From Achatina immaculata (Eukaryota; Mollusca; Gastropoda; Stylommatophora; Achatinidae), in assembly GCA_009760885.1 (NCBI GenBank), contig CM019692.1:50766930-50830929 (forward strand): a stretch of DNA of 64,000 bases, read 5' to 3'. The notes below the pieces were generated by a model that searched no databases, was not told the origin of the DNA, and was given only the letters and a program-made list of their open reading frames with translations. Shown piece by piece: positions 10,845-22,923 of the stretch. A program made the position numbers and the translations under genes. Each line of letters starts with the position of its first letter. The first letter of the stretch is position 1.

Positions 10845-10853
10845 CTAGTTTCA
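10099..10853 (+). mobile_element. LINE-C, 5'-truncated, with 10-bp target-site duplication
   Basis: TCTAGTTTCA at 10,099-10,108 and 10,844-10,853 flanks a 735 bp insert. The open frame 10,142-10,795 is the C-terminal part of a LINE ORF2 downstream of the catalytic domain. It contains FLYLGSRI, LLYGSECW, RRWLGHVLRM, GRPKETWKR and a final LAEAPCALCT. The insert ends in (AG)n. The RT catalytic region is missing through 5' truncation. The frame is intact for 217 codons, so the copy is not very old. It splits the hAT relic. Confidence 0.9.
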
Positions 10854-10982
10854 AAATGATCTCGCAACACTTGGAAATATTTCAGCCTTGTCCTCGTGTG
10901 GCTTTTCCAAGTGATTCTTCAGCTTACAAGGGACCACACTTTCATTAAAAACAGTAGTCATACACAGGCGTTGTATAGTCTT

Positions 10983-11180
10983 TGTGGTGACGGAACAGAC
11001 CCGTAGCTAAGATAGGAAATTGAGTACTGTCTTGTGATGACGTTATAGACCCGTAGCTAAGATAAGAAACTGAGTACTGTCTTGTGGTGACGGAACAGAC
11101 CCGTAGCTATGATAAGAAACTGAGTACTGTCTTGTGGTGACGGAACATACCTGTAGGTAAGGTGAGAAACTGAGTAGTGT
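10983..11180. repeat. 50-bp minisatellite, about 4 units
   Basis: Units contain GTAGCTAAGATAAGAAACTG and AGTACTGTCTTGTGGTGACG. The array starts immediately beyond the N-terminal side of the hAT relic. I cannot tell whether it derives from it. Confidence 0.85.
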
Positions 11181-11439
11181 CCACATTTCTTCTATGCTCA
11201 GCTAGCCATGACTGATCTGATAAGAAGGAAAACAAAATAGCAACAATTTTTATCTATTGATATTTTTGCTACTATAAAATAACATTAAATATAAACTTTC
11301 GCATATCAAAAATACATGCCAAAATATGAAGACCCTCCTCTTTTCTAAAGAAACTGCAAGATTAAGGACACCTGTACTGAAACAAAAATAAAAGACTATT
11401 TTCGATATGAACTGCTTCTTGGCAATGATCTGCTTCATT

Positions 11440-11765
11440 TTTCTTAACAAAGTTAATTTCGATAACTATATACATGCTCACTTTAGTTTTCTTAACCAAG
11501 TTACTTTCCGAATCTGTATACACCCTCACTTTAGTTTTCTTAACCAAGTTACTTTCTATAACTATATACATGCTCACTTTAGTTTTCTTAACCAAGTTAC
11601 TTTCTATAACTGTGTACATGCTCACTTTAGTTTTCTTAACCAAGTTACTTTCCGTATCTATATACACCCTCACTTTACTTTTCTTAACCAAGTTACTTTC
11701 AACAACTGTAAACATGTTTTATTTTTCCTAACCAAGTTACTTTCTACAAATGTGTACATGTTCAT
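11440..11765. repeat. 48-bp minisatellite, about 6.5 units
   Basis: The core is CTTAACCAAGTTACTTTC. The period is a multiple of 3, giving spurious open frames on both strands (for example 11,407-11,781 plus and 11,362-11,715 minus). The minus frame repeats ESNLVKKTKVSMY. No homology to a known protein is apparent. Confidence 0.9.
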
Positions 11766-12354
11766 CTTTCCAGTGTTTTAATCTCGATATTGAAGACAAC
11801 AACGGGATCCTGTGCCAGCGTCTTCAGAGATTCTTCTGCTGAGCTGAGCGGTAAAGCCAACATAAATAGTTCAAGATACCCTCAGTCAAACACTGGAAGC
11901 GAAGTTAAAATGGTATCCACAAAAGTTGGAAAATCGCTAAAAGCAAGAAGAAGAAGAAGAAGAAGAAAAACAGGGATGGCGATCAGGTCGTAAGGCAATC
12001 AAACACTTGGGCAGTAGAAAGGCTGAGGTCAAGGGATAGGCTATCGATGACCCAAGGGTCCCTGTTGTTTTTTATACGGACAAGGGAGGGTGACGGGTAT
12101 GTTCTAACAAAACAGTTTGATTTTCTGTAAACCCCCCCCCCCCTCTCCACACGGTAGCCCTCAACAAGTTCTGTGAACCCCCTCAACAAGTTCTGTGAAC
12201 CCCCTCAACAAGTTCTGTTAACCCCCTCAACACGTTCTGTGAACCCCCTCAAGTTCTGTGGACCCCATCAACAAGTTCTTTGGGGCCCCCTTTTTTTCAA
12301 GTTTTTCACTGTGGCCCCCTTTAATTATTCTGTGTCACCTCGCCTCGGGGAAAT
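11766..12354. repeat. Low-complexity region with a 22-bp minisatellite
   Basis: Positions 11,944-11,968 are (AAG)n. From about 12,158 to 12,290 there are about six units of roughly 22 bp (CTCAACAAGTTCTGTGAACC). The CCCC-rich style and TTTTTCACTGTGGCCCCC at about 12,302 resemble internal parts of hAT-like non-autonomous elements, but this is not proven. No gene is seen. Confidence 0.6.
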
Positions 12355-13194
<840 letters not shown>

Positions 13195-14936
13195 CGTATA
13201 TTCTCCGGTTGAGAAACACTGATCCCTGTGTCATTCAGTTTCTGGGTATCTCTTTCCCCCCACCCCCCACCCCTAATCTAACATTGAAAATGCAACACAA
13301 AAGCCATCCTAAAAATCCGGCATTACTAATCTTCTATCACAAACCGTACTAATGTTAGTCTATGTTTGGCTATGGGAGAAATGAAAATCCGCCCACGAAT
13401 TTGTGCCAAATTTTGACCTGTTGAATGTTGACTTAGAAAACGACTAGTTCAGTTTCGGACTCATAGTTATGGCCATGTGGAGTATTCGAGATATGAGTAT
13501 ATTCTGGATGTAAACAAAAAGAGGAAACCATTACTGTTTGTGCTAGATTTGTACTAGTTAAACATGCAAAATAAAAACGGAATTTTTTTTTTTGAAAATG
13601 GACAACGCGATAATCTTTTTTAAAGTGTTATTTTACTAATATTTATACTTTCACTACACTGAGCTGGTTCGTGTAGCAGAATGTAACAGGGTTCCTTCCA
13701 AAAAAACAAAACAAACAACAACAAAAAAACTAAAATTGAAATGTTCTCCTAGTTTTTCGTCCCGGTATAAAGTTAAAATGAGAGCTAGAATATAAAACCA
13801 GTGACCGCGGGATGTAAAGTTGCTTCGCTAACTGTGGTTCACCCAGAAACAAAGAGTTAATTTAATCATAACTTCATAAACGTGTACCAGTGTGTTATAG
13901 GTGCAGAGGGAAGTAATAAAGCTTGAACAGTTTCATTGTGTAGGCGAGAATGCTTCGGGAATCTTCAGTAAAACATTCACGTTTAAATCAAGACACCATT
14001 TTCATACCTGCGCACTTAGGGTGAATGGGTGCTGTACTGAAAAACTAATAGTACGAGAAAAGTATTGAGAACAAAAGTACTGTGTTTCTTCGAGGATCTT
14101 GAAGCGTGGGTTGGGGGGGGGGGGGTAGGGGGGGAGAGGGTGTGCGCTGAGAAGTCACGAACTGGGAAAGCACGAAGGTAAGGGGGAAAAAAAAATTCGG
14201 GGATTCATGGAAAAATTGTAAATATAAAACTTGGAAAGACCAGATATAGAGATGAGAATGGGTACAGAGTAGATCGATCAGACAGATCAGATCAGATCGT
14301 TTTCTTAGTATCAGGTAAGAAGTATTCAATCAAGTCCGAGCTGCACAATAGTTTGTTTAGGGGCATGTTTAGATGCCAGGAAACTAGTCAGTTTTCAGTC
14401 TTTATGGGGTTAAGGAGAGGCTTATATTTGTTGACAGTAGTTAGTCGAGGACGTAGATTAGTATATTGTTGGTATCGTGTTAGTTTGTAGGATCTGATTC
14501 GTTGTAGTGGGATGTGGTTATTTTCTGAACAAGGGTTTGTAAGAACGTGATTGGATACTCGGTCTTTTTTTTTCTTTGTTTCAATGTCGAGATTACAAAA
14601 CTCTTGGTACATTGTGCCTCTGTTTTCTTATTGTTTGTTCGAATCATTCCATAATTCATTCAAAATCATCAGCACCTGTTTCTCACATTAAAATCTGATA
14701 GTTCTTGGAAACTATATAACAGTGACTCTGTTTTGGCAAACATGTATAATTCCTGCGTATCGTGTGGTGTTGATTGAAGAATACAAACAATATTATTTTA
14801 ACTGTACCTGAAGGAGAATAATAAATGTAGAAATATTCTGAATAAAATGATATCTTTGTTTCATCGTTTCGTGAAATATTGATGGCTATATATTTTTCGT
14901 TCACACAGAAAAACAGACAGAAAGACAGACAACCAT
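13195..14936. other. No gene; possible hAT terminus and poly-G tracts
   Basis: GGTTGAGAAACACTG at 13,208-13,222 is the reverse complement of a common hAT end (CAGTGTTTCTCAACC), but I find no clear partner end. Poly-G tracts lie at 14,114-14,126 with a purine-rich continuation. No open frame here has recognisable motifs. Confidence 0.45.
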
Positions 14937-15240
14937 ATGGATGGATGGATGGATGGATGGATGGATGGATGGACACAGACAGACAGACAGACAACCAAGC
15001 AGGCAGGCAGACAGACAGAGAGACAGATGGATAGACGGATGGATGGATGGATGGATGGATGGATGGATGGGTGGATGGATGGATGGATGGATGGATGGAT
15101 GGATGGATGGACACAGACAGACAGACAACCAGGCAGGCAGGCAGACAGACAGAGAGACAAATGGATAGACGGATAGACAAACAGACTGACAGACAGACAG
15201 ACGGTTAGACAGATAGATAGACAGACGGATAGACAAACAG
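14937..15240. repeat. Compound (GGAT)n/(GACA)n microsatellite
   Basis: Two successive blocks each consist of (GGAT)n, then ACACAGACAGACAGAC, then CAGGCAGGCAGACAGACAG. This is a roughly 145 bp internal duplication of the whole compound repeat. Several spurious frames result, such as HPSI on the minus strand. Confidence 0.96.
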
Positions 15241-15420
15241 AATGAAATAGTTACTCTTAACACTGACATAAAGAAAATAAAAATTAAATAGTTACATTTA
15301 ACACTGACATAAAGAAAATAGGAATGAAATAGTTACTCTTAACACTGACATAAAGAAAATAAGAACGAAATAGTTACACTTAACACCGACATAAAGAAAA
15401 TTAGAACGAATTAGTTACTC
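15241..15420. repeat. 50-bp minisatellite, 3-4 units
   Basis: Units contain AAATAGTTACTCTTAACACT and GACATAAAGAAAATA, separated by about 50 bp. Confidence 0.9.
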
Positions 15421-15504
15421 TTCGAAAAAAAAAAAACGAGGAAACCGGGAATTATTTAGGAAAATACTGCAGTAAAAATGTTACTAGAACTAATTTTATC
15501 TGGC

Positions 15505-16225
15505 AGCCTGGCTGGTTGAGTGCTTAGGCATTCGGTCTACTAATCTAGAGGTACTGCGTTCAAGTCCCAGCAGTGAGGATTATTTTCTGGTACCAGTCAG
15601 CCAGTCATCTACATGTCCCTTGCGGAGCTTTGCCTCCCTAACAGCTCTCCTGTAAGCCTCCCGGTTGTAAGCAAGATGCCCTGCTGCTGATGCATCCATT
15701 TGCAGATCATCAACGATGTCTTGCAGGCATCTTCATATTGGTCTTCCTCTCTTTCTTTTTCCCATTATACACCCTTCCAAGACGACCATCTCTAGATTAT
15801 CATGACGGTTAATATGTCCAAAATATTTAAGTTTTCTCTGTTTAATCCTCTTTACTAGCCAACCTTCAATATTAAGCTCTTGTAGTATGGATATATTTGT
15901 TCTTTTGTGTCCATGATATCTTAAGGACTCTTCTGTAGCATTTACATTCAAAGGCATTTATGTGTTTCTCAGCTGTTCTGCTAAGTGTCCAGGTCTCACA
16001 GGCATATGTTGCGATGGTACTATCACACCATAAAGGTCCCGAGGTTCACCCATCCTCTTAAAATGGGTGCCAGAGAAATTTGGAAAGGTAAATGCTGCCG
16101 GACGTGATAATGACCATGTCGCACTTTCCTGTGCCGAAGGTCGTGGAATTTTTAGCCTAACATCATATCCCCAATATGCCTTAATGACGTGGAAAAGGAG
16201 ATTTTACTTTTACCTTTACCTTTTG
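15505..16225 (+). mobile_element. SINE-1 copy split by a LINE-A insertion
   Basis: The head (15,505-15,570) has an A-box-like TGGTTGAGTGCTTAGG and a B-box-like GTTCAAGTCCC. The SINE is interrupted at 15,593 and resumes at 16,015. It then runs through the conserved body to the tail TTTTACCTTTACCTTTTG near 16,207-16,224. Joined, the order agrees with the intact copies at 19.3 and 41.7 kb. The structure shows a pol III-type SINE mobilised by a LINE. Confidence 0.8.
15588..16020 (-). mobile_element. LINE-A 3' fragment nested in SINE-1
   Basis: The minus strand carries the C-terminal ORF2 end of LINE-A: NISILQELNIEGWLVKRIKQ, KLKYFGHINRHDN and GYIMGKRKRGRP. The insert is 15,594-16,014, flanked by TGGTAC at 15,588-15,593 and 16,015-16,020, a plausible short target duplication. 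It contains frameshifts. LINE-A is therefore younger than this SINE copy. Confidence 0.8.
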
Positions 16226-17080
16226 CATTAATGGACAGTCTGACACTACACCTGAGTCCAGTCCATCACCTGGACAAAATAATGACTGATAATATTTCAC
16301 TTATTTTATTAAATCTGTTTCCTTCTTACTAAATTGTAACCTAAAATGACGCTTTTATTATTGAATATGAAGAACAACACTGGCTTGTTAAATTCCAATG
16401 TATGAATAATTTGGTTATTCTTATATTTATCATTGTACGTTCCATTTGTTGTTACTTGCTTTAAACTCAACACTTAGTCGCTCGAAGATAAAAGGAAGCG
16501 CCATTTCTAGACTTGGTCTCTTAACAAATAGGCCGTAGTTTTTCTATAAACCCTTTCATAGACTACCTACAGTGACCTGAATGTGAAGGTCTTATTGGGA
16601 AGAATGGTACATTCCAGTCTTTTCCTCGTCTGATAGCTCCGAGAACAGAAGATTAGCTTCCGGTTTATTCACTGCGACCCCACACCCGAGAGGCCAGCAT
16701 TCCTTTGCTTGTCATGGGCGTCAATGAAGTAAATTATAAAATAGGGTCCTTGGAAGAGGGTCCGGGAAGAGGGCAGAGGTGTAAGTATTGGTGGGGGGAG
16801 GGATGATCTAGATAAACTAATAGGTGAGTCTTCGTTTGTTTGGTTCGGTACTGTGGGACGTAGATGACGTGGTTCATTTTTCCTATAAATTATATTGACC
16901 TAACGTTCCTTTCCTAAGCCCCACCCCCCCTCTTGTCCTCAATGCTGTTTAATAGGCCCATTAAGATACTTTTCTCTTCACTTTCATCTCCAGGACCATT
17001 TCATTGAAGAAGCAGTCACGTTGGACTGCAACGTTTTCTAATGTCTTCAGAGTTTGGGGTTGGGGGCAGAGGGAGGAGAG
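16226..17080. other. No feature seen
   Basis: About 850 bases without a recognisable gene or dispersed repeat. The pyrimidine-rich stretch near 16,915-16,935 is simple. Confidence 0.5.
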
Positions 17081-17195
17081 AGAATAGACAGAGACAGATA
17101 GACGAGAGAGACAGACAGACAGACAGACGAGAAAGAGACAGACAGACGAGAAAGAGACAGACAGACATACGAGAGAGACAGACAGACAGACAAAC

Positions 17196-17228
<33 letters not shown>

Positions 17229-17232
17229 GGGC
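17081..17232. repeat. (GACA)n/(GA)n purine tract
   Basis: Imperfect GACAGACAGACGAGAGA repeats grade into (GA)n. The open frames across this tract (for example 17,041-17,307 plus) are low-complexity artefacts. Confidence 0.95.
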
Positions 17233-17239
17233 AGAGACA

Positions 17240-17560
17240 AGGTCCGATTTAACAGTCAGCGACCCAGAGCTGACATGCTAAAGTCAGAGTTGACGGACCG
17301 TAGCTGACCAAGACCCTGTCCCACCTCTCTGTTTATACTCCCCCCTCCTCCGCCATGTAATAGGACTAGCCTGGCTAACGGGGCAGAGATCCCCATATTC
17401 TTCACGGCGGTGGAGTCTGCTAAAGAAGTATTTCACACAACCCCCTTCCCCCCTCCCACCACTTAAGGTCTGAAGAAATTGCCCCCAAAACCTGCTCCCA
17501 AGGTCTACACGATAGTATGCCCCCAACGTCTTCACAGCAACGGCTGCAAAGAACACTAGC
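17240..17560 (+). repeat. M repeat, subfamily alpha, about 2 units
   Basis: The order is: an AGTCAGCGACCCAGAGCTGAC head with two VNTR units, the GCTGACCAAGACCCTGTCCC closer (17,301), GCCTGGCTAACGGGGCAG (17,371), GGTGGAGTCTGCTAAAGAAG (about 17,409), and an AACCTGCTCCCAAG region (about 17,488). The same order is found at 26.4, 45.3 and 55.5 kb. There is no coding sequence. Confidence 0.8.
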
Positions 17561-18033
17561 TCGCAGTTCCATATAGATGTAAGACAAGACTTCTAGCGAA
17601 AGAGCGACATGACAAATCGAATGAGAAACCCCTAAACCCGTTCACTATGATGGGGCCTGTTAAAACACTTGGCCCATGTCATCACCTGCAGAAATATTTA
17701 TGCCTTTCATACAGAACTCGGGTATAAGGTAACAAAGAGAGAACTGCCTGGACTCTGCCCGTGGTAACTTGCTTGGTACTACTGTCGCCCCTCCCGACCG
17801 CACAGTGAGCAGAAAATCTCCGCCTCTGACCTGGCCTATTACCGTGGGAAAATCGTGTCCGGTGAAATGGAGAGTCCAGCTAAAATTCCGGGTATCCAGA
17901 CAAGTTTGTTTTGTGTTTTGGTGGGAAAATATCGCCAAGACCAGCGGACGACATACTTTCAAAAATTGTCAGAAATGTCTCTTTGTTACTTTCTTTTCTA
18001 ACCTGGCTTTCTTTTGTCACTCTCTGCAGCACG
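17561..18033. other. No feature seen
   Basis: About 470 bases without a recognisable element. The plus frame starting at 17,911 joins LINE-B only by chance through a TA microsatellite. Confidence 0.5.
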
Positions 18034-18099
18034 AATATTTGTGTATCTGTCTGTCTGTCTATCTATCTGTCTATCTGTATATATATATATATATATATT
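18034..18099. repeat. (GTCT)n/(ATCT)n/(TA)n microsatellite at LINE-B 5' end
   Basis: This is the compound microsatellite immediately upstream of the truncated LINE-B. Its TA part matches the TA run after the LINE-B tail and is compatible with target duplication, which cannot be proven in simple sequence. Confidence 0.9.
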
Positions 18100-19225
18100 G
18101 AAAAGCAGAAACCACTAATACTGAACTTCATAGATTTTAAAAAGGCATTTGATAGCATACACAGAGATTCATTGTGGAGAATTTTAAATCTATATGGAAT
18201 ACCATCTAAAATTGTCAACATCATTAAGGACTTATACAATGGATATGTTTTTGCAGTCAAGACAGAAGAAGGGATGAGCGAATGGTTCCAGATTGAAACA
18301 GGTGTGAAACAAGGATGTATACTGTCTCCTTTACTTTTTGGGATTGTAATATACTTCATAATGAAAAAATGCTGCACAGGTAACACAGGTATTAACTGGG
18401 TACATGGGACCCAGCTAGAAGATCTTGATTTTGCTGATGACATAACTCTTATCAGTAATAATGTGAATTCCATGCAAGAAAAAACAGATAGCCTATCTTC
18501 ACTGGCTAGCAAAATAGGACTTGAAATTAACAAGGACAAAACAAAAATAATGAAAATTCCCCTCAATCACAATGGAAAAATACACATTGAAGGGACAGAT
18601 ATTGAAAAAATCAATCAATCTGCATACTTTGGCAGCTATATAGACCAGGATGGTGACACTAGAAAGGAAGTTAGGATCAGAATTGCAAAAGCAGCATCAA
18701 TTTTCAAGAATCTTGAGAACATATGGAATTCAAAAGTTATAAGCACAAAAAACAAGTTAAGACTACTCAGTTCAAATGTAATATCCACCCTCATTTATGC
18801 ATGCGAAAGCTGGAAAACAACTAAAGAAATATAAAAGAAATTAGACTCTTTTGAAAACAAATGCCTAAGGAAAATACTCGGCATCAAGTGCAACGAATTC
18901 AAGAACAATGCAGAGATAAGACAGATGACTGAACAACAACCAGTCTCATGGGTGATCAGGAAAAGGAGATGGACATATGTTGGTCACTTGATGAGAAGAA
19001 ATGATCTGAGAATCCCAAAACAAGCTATCAAGTGGAACACAACAGGCCGAAGAAAAAGAGGCAGACCGCGTGAAACTCTGAAGAGGACATTGTTAAGAGA
19101 GGCCAAATTAACAGGCATAAAATCCTTTGGTGAGATTGAAAGACTCGCCGAAGACAGGAAAAATTGGCGAACTGCTTTGCGAGCCCTATGTGACGTTTAA
19201 CGGCACGGGAAGGATATAAGATATA

Positions 19226-19227
<2 letters not shown>
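18100..19227 (+). mobile_element. LINE-B ORF2 fragment with reverse transcriptase core
   Basis: This is a non-LTR reverse transcriptase, 5'-truncated so that it starts just before FIDFKKAFDSIH. It retains GVKQGCILSPLLF and the catalytic FADD (18,430-18,441). Downstream are LIYACESW, RWTYVGHLMRR, KRGRPRETLKRT and the final ALRALCDV. One in-frame stop (18,832-18,834) interrupts an otherwise open frame to 19,200. The 3' end is GACGTTTAACGGCACGGGAA followed by GATATAAGATATAAG. It is flanked by TA repeats on both sides, which suggests insertion into a TA tract. The clade is not assigned. No 5' endonuclease is present. Confidence 0.9.

Positions 19228-19289
<62 letters not shown>
19228..19289. repeat. 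(TA)n microsatellite
   Basis: About 60 bases of TA lie between the LINE-B tail and a SINE-1 copy. Confidence 0.97.
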
Positions 19290-19291
<2 letters not shown>

Positions 19292-19557
19292 TGTTTCCAC
19301 GCCAGTAAGGTATATGGGGGACACAGTGTTAGGCCCATATTTTCAAACCTTCGGGACATAAATAAAAGTCTGAAATGGTCACGTCTGACCGCATTTACCT
19401 TCCATGATTTTTCTGGTACTAATTTTTAGAGGATGAGTGGACCCCTGGGTTTTTGTTTGTTTGTTGTGCGACCAGAAAAAAAAAATCCCACTGCTGGAAC
19501 TTAAACCCGGTACCACAGCATGGTAAACCGAGAGCCTAACCACTCAGCCAACCATAA
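19290..19557 (-). mobile_element. SINE-1, near full length
   Basis: On the minus strand the head reads GGTTGGCTGAGTGGTTAGG (A-box region) and GGGTTTAAGTTCC (degenerate B box). The conserved body follows (ATGCGGTCAGACGTGACC; ATATACCTTACTGGCGTGG). The TTTACC tail is not preserved here, where the element meets the TA run. It does not fold as a functional tRNA. This copy and 41,738-42,037 define the family. Confidence 0.8.
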
Positions 19558-19928
19558 ACATACACACACACATACATACATACATACATACATACATGTG
19601 CAGCATGGCCTTGCAAGTAATAATAACAGTAGTAGTAGTATTAATTCATATGATTATGAATATTACAAAAAATATGATAATGAATATGATTATGAATGTG
19701 ATTATGAGTTTGATCATGAATATGATTATGAATATATTGTATGCATAATAGTAACTTCTAATAGCAGCAGATAAAGTAAATAGGAAAATTAGAGCAAGGT
19801 AGTAAAAAACAAACTACCATGACACTAGTATGACTGGACGCTGGCACAAGTAAACAGAATAGAAAAGGCAGACACAATGAAAAGCGAAAACACAATAAAA
19901 CCCCCGAAATGAAAGAACAAGATAGTTC
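19558..19928. repeat. Simple repeats, no gene
   Basis: A (CATA)n run at 19,560-19,597 is followed by an imperfect 12-bp repeat of GATTATGAATAT type at about 19,646-19,738. The remaining AT-rich sequence shows nothing recognisable. Confidence 0.85.
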
Positions 19929-20557
19929 ATCATTCATTCATTTGCATGTCCTTTGCGGAACTTTGCCTCCCAAACAGCACTCCTGTAGACCTCTCGGTTG
20001 TCAGCAAGATGGCCTGCTGCTGATGCATCCATTTGCAGATCATCAACGGTGTCTTGCAGCCATTTTCCCATTATGTACCCTTCCAAGACGGTTTTCTCTA
20101 GATTATCATGACGTTTAATGTGTCCAAAATATTCAAGTTTTCTCTCTTTAATCCTCTTTACCAGCCAGCCTTCTTCAATATTAAGCTCTTGTAGTATAGA
20201 TATATTTGTTATTTTTTGTGTCCACGATATTTGCAGAAGTCTTCTGTAGCATTTACATTCAAAGGCATTTATGTGTTTCTCAGCTGTTTTGTTAAGTGTC
20301 CAGGTCTCACAGGCAGATGTTGCGATAGGAAAGTGCATGCCCTTAAAAATCTTATTTTGTGATTCTGTCTGCTCCTCTCCACAGATTCTTTATTTGTTTT
20401 ACTTTCTGAAGAGCGATAGATGTCTTCCTTTTAATTTCCCTCATTGTATCTCCATTATTAGTTAGTAGTGATCCAAGATATTCAAAACTCTCCACTTCTT
20501 CCAGTTTTTCCTCATTGATACATATTTCAGCTGCCTTGTTTGTTTTATCAGTTGTCA

Positions 20558-21403
20558 TCAATTTAGTTTTCTTTGCATTAAGATAAAGGTTTTACTCTTC
20601 GCTGTTTTATGGACTGACATTATTAGTTTTTCCATTCCTTTTTGTGTTGTAGACAGTAATACTGTGTCATCAACATATATAATCTCTGGAATTTCATAAC
20701 CTCCAATTGTTATGGCATCATAATATTCTTTGTCTGCATCTTCTCTAATATTCCTCATTATATTTTCAGTATACAAGTTAAATAAGTAAGTCGACAATAT
20801 GCACCCCTGACGGACCCCTTGTTTTATATCAAACCAAGTTATTGTTTCACCATTTATTCTTACTGCTGCTTGTTGGTCTAAATACAGCAGTGATGTTAAT
20901 TGTAGCAAATGTGTTGGAAATCTCATTGTTTCCATGATTTCCCAAAGTTTCTGGTGTTGTAAACAATCAAATGCCTTTGAATAGTCTATAAAGGATAAGT
21001 ATAGATTCACATTAATCTCTCTGCATTTCTCTATTATTAATCTTATATTCAATATATGATCTCTTGATTCTCTTCCTTTCCTGAAACCAGCTTGGACCAT
21101 ACTGACTTCTTCTATTTTCTTTCGAAGTCTGTCCATTATGATTTTTAACAGAATTTTACTGGCATGACTAATCGGGGCAACAGTTCTGTAGTTCGTGCAT
21201 AATTTCAGGTTACCCTTTTGTGGTAGTGGTATGAATACAGTTCTTTTCCATTCTTTTGGCCAAATACCTGAATGCCATATCTTTTTACATAGTGCATGAT
21301 AGATTGTTGAACATTCCCTTCCTCCTGCTTTAATAAATTCAGCTGTTATCTCATTACATCCTGGTGATTTACCACCAGATAAAGATTCTTTATTGCCCAT
21401 CAA
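20558..21403 (-). pseudogene. LINE-A reverse transcriptase domain
   Basis: The 281-codon open frame holds the RT blocks in order: NYRTVAPISHASKILLKII (71-89), QAGFRKGR (104-111), FIDYSKAFD (138-146), GVRQGCILS (196-204) and the catalytic YVDD (243-246). The motif in relatives is usually YADD; Val at this position is tolerated in many reverse transcriptases. The frame differs from that of the endonuclease, so at least one frameshift separates them. Confidence 0.9.
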
Positions 21404-21786
21404 ACTTCTTATATTGTCGGTTCGGGTTCTTTCTCCTCCAATAATAATTCACACTGTTGATTTCTGCTTTCACAGTCGGTTGTTTCATACATTCCTCTGC
21501 AATATTCCTTCCATCTTTCTAGAATTTCCTCTGTCTCTGTCAAGGTATTCCCCATCTCATCACAAAGTACATTTAGCTTGGGTGTGACATTTCTCGTCAA
21601 TGTCTTCATTTCTTTAAACATTTCACTATCTCTTCCACACCTCTGATGTTCTTCTATTCTTTCACAACAATGTTGTATGTATTGTTTTTTGTCTTTTCTT
21701 ATGTTTCTTCGTACTTCTTCTGTTAAAGTTTTATATTCCTCTTTGTTGTTGTTTGTCACTTTCCATTGCGTCTTCATTTCTCTACG

Positions 21787-22923
21787 TTATTTTATCAGTT
21801 CTAGTGTACCTGCTGTAATCCATCCATTATTTTGTGTTTTCTTTACTGGAACCATGTCTTTAGCTGTTGTTATTAAGATATCTCTGGCCTGCGTAGCCAG
21901 TTCATCTGGTGTCATCTCTTCCCGTACAGCTATCAGGATTTCGAAACGGTTCTTCACTTCTATACCGTATTGTTCTGGTATTTTTGTAAGATCAAAGCGG
22001 AGTGGTCTTGATCCTGTAACTGTCTTTTTTATCTTTATCTTCGTGTCTGCTATTAATAACGCATGGTCCGTGTCACAATCAGCACCTGGTAAAGTTTTTG
22101 CTGATGTTATACTTGATCTCCACCTTCTTTGCACTAAAATGTAATCTATTTGATTCTTGGCTTTCTCATCAGGTGATGTCCATGTGTAAAGTCTTCTTGG
22201 ATGTTGTTTAAAAACTTCTGTTCTTTCTGTACCAATTTTTGCATTAAAATCCCCCATTATTAATACAATATCATTTTCCCGTATCTGGTCTATTGTCGTT
22301 TGCAGTGTGTTATAAAAGTCTTCTACTTCCTCTTCTTCTGCTGCTGATGTAGGTGCATATATCTGGATGATTATTACATTTCTAGGAATGCCCTTAAGTC
22401 TGACAGTGAGGATTCTATCACTTACTGGATTGTAGCCTAGTAATGCTTTTGATGCTGATTTGTCCAAGTAAAAAGCCATTCCATTCTTTCCTCCTACATC
22501 TCCACCAGAGTATATAAAGATATTATCTTTCTCGCTCTTAAAGTGTCCTGATCCTTTCTATCGATGTTCGCAGATTCCCAAAATGTATATCCCCGTTCTT
22601 TTCATCCTCGTCACTTCTTATGTGATATTTTCCCTCATACATGCTTTTACATTCCATGTTCCTACTCTTATTTTTCTTTTTAGTTTGATGCGGGGGTTTT
22701 CCTTAGTAACACTGTCAGGATTTTGTCCGTCATCACAATTGCTAGTACTGACCTCTGTCTCACACTCTTCCCCAGTGTTAAAATTAGATCTATCTGGCCT
22801 GGGGGCCTCACCACCAGATCTTTTTCGCATTTGACTTTCCATGATTGCTGTTTGAGCAAGATAGTGACTTAGGTAAATGACAACTGTACAGACGGAGCTG
22901 ACGCAGATTGAAACGTGTGGCAT
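21787..22923 (-). pseudogene. LINE-A AP-endonuclease domain
   Basis: One reading frame with a single internal stop. Counting from the Met at 22,479, motifs are QIYAPT (39-44), MGDFNAK (75-81), TWTSPD (99-104), IDYILV (111-116) and DTDHALLIA (136-144). These are the metal-binding and catalytic blocks of APE-type non-LTR endonucleases, which nick target DNA to prime reverse transcription. The N-terminal RVGTWNV supplies the first conserved block. All key residues appear present despite the stop. Confidence 0.88.

Larger units (their letters stand above)
8280..10990 (-). pseudogene. Decayed ZBED5-like hAT transposase
   Basis: Read on the minus strand, blocks appear in the order of ZBED5/SCAND3-like hAT proteins. 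They are: KLKNHLEK (10,901-10,925), the end of a BED-type zinc finger; KPHSIDESFILPA (about 9,985-10,025); VSKYIDEMADN.EKQL (about 9,640-9,690); MVYVRYLNEDNVQKKW (about 9,520-9,570); CASDGAASTAGR (about 9,380-9,415); HAQVRWLSK (about 8,845-8,871); LCDIFGKLNLLNKQLQGWN (about 8,610-8,670); and FRDLLNIPEW (about 8,385-8,420). Frameshifts and stops separate the blocks. The family's usual LDES-like motif is degraded to VGEP, so an acidic catalytic position is lost. No C-terminal dimerisation region is visible. Three mobile elements and a 39 bp array interrupt it. The assignment rests on remembered family motifs. Confidence 0.75.

Noticed and set aside
17911..18834. A 307-codon gene starting at 17,911
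   Set aside because: The first about 63 codons come from unrelated sequence and a microsatellite that happen to be in frame. Only the part from about 18,100 is reverse transcriptase.
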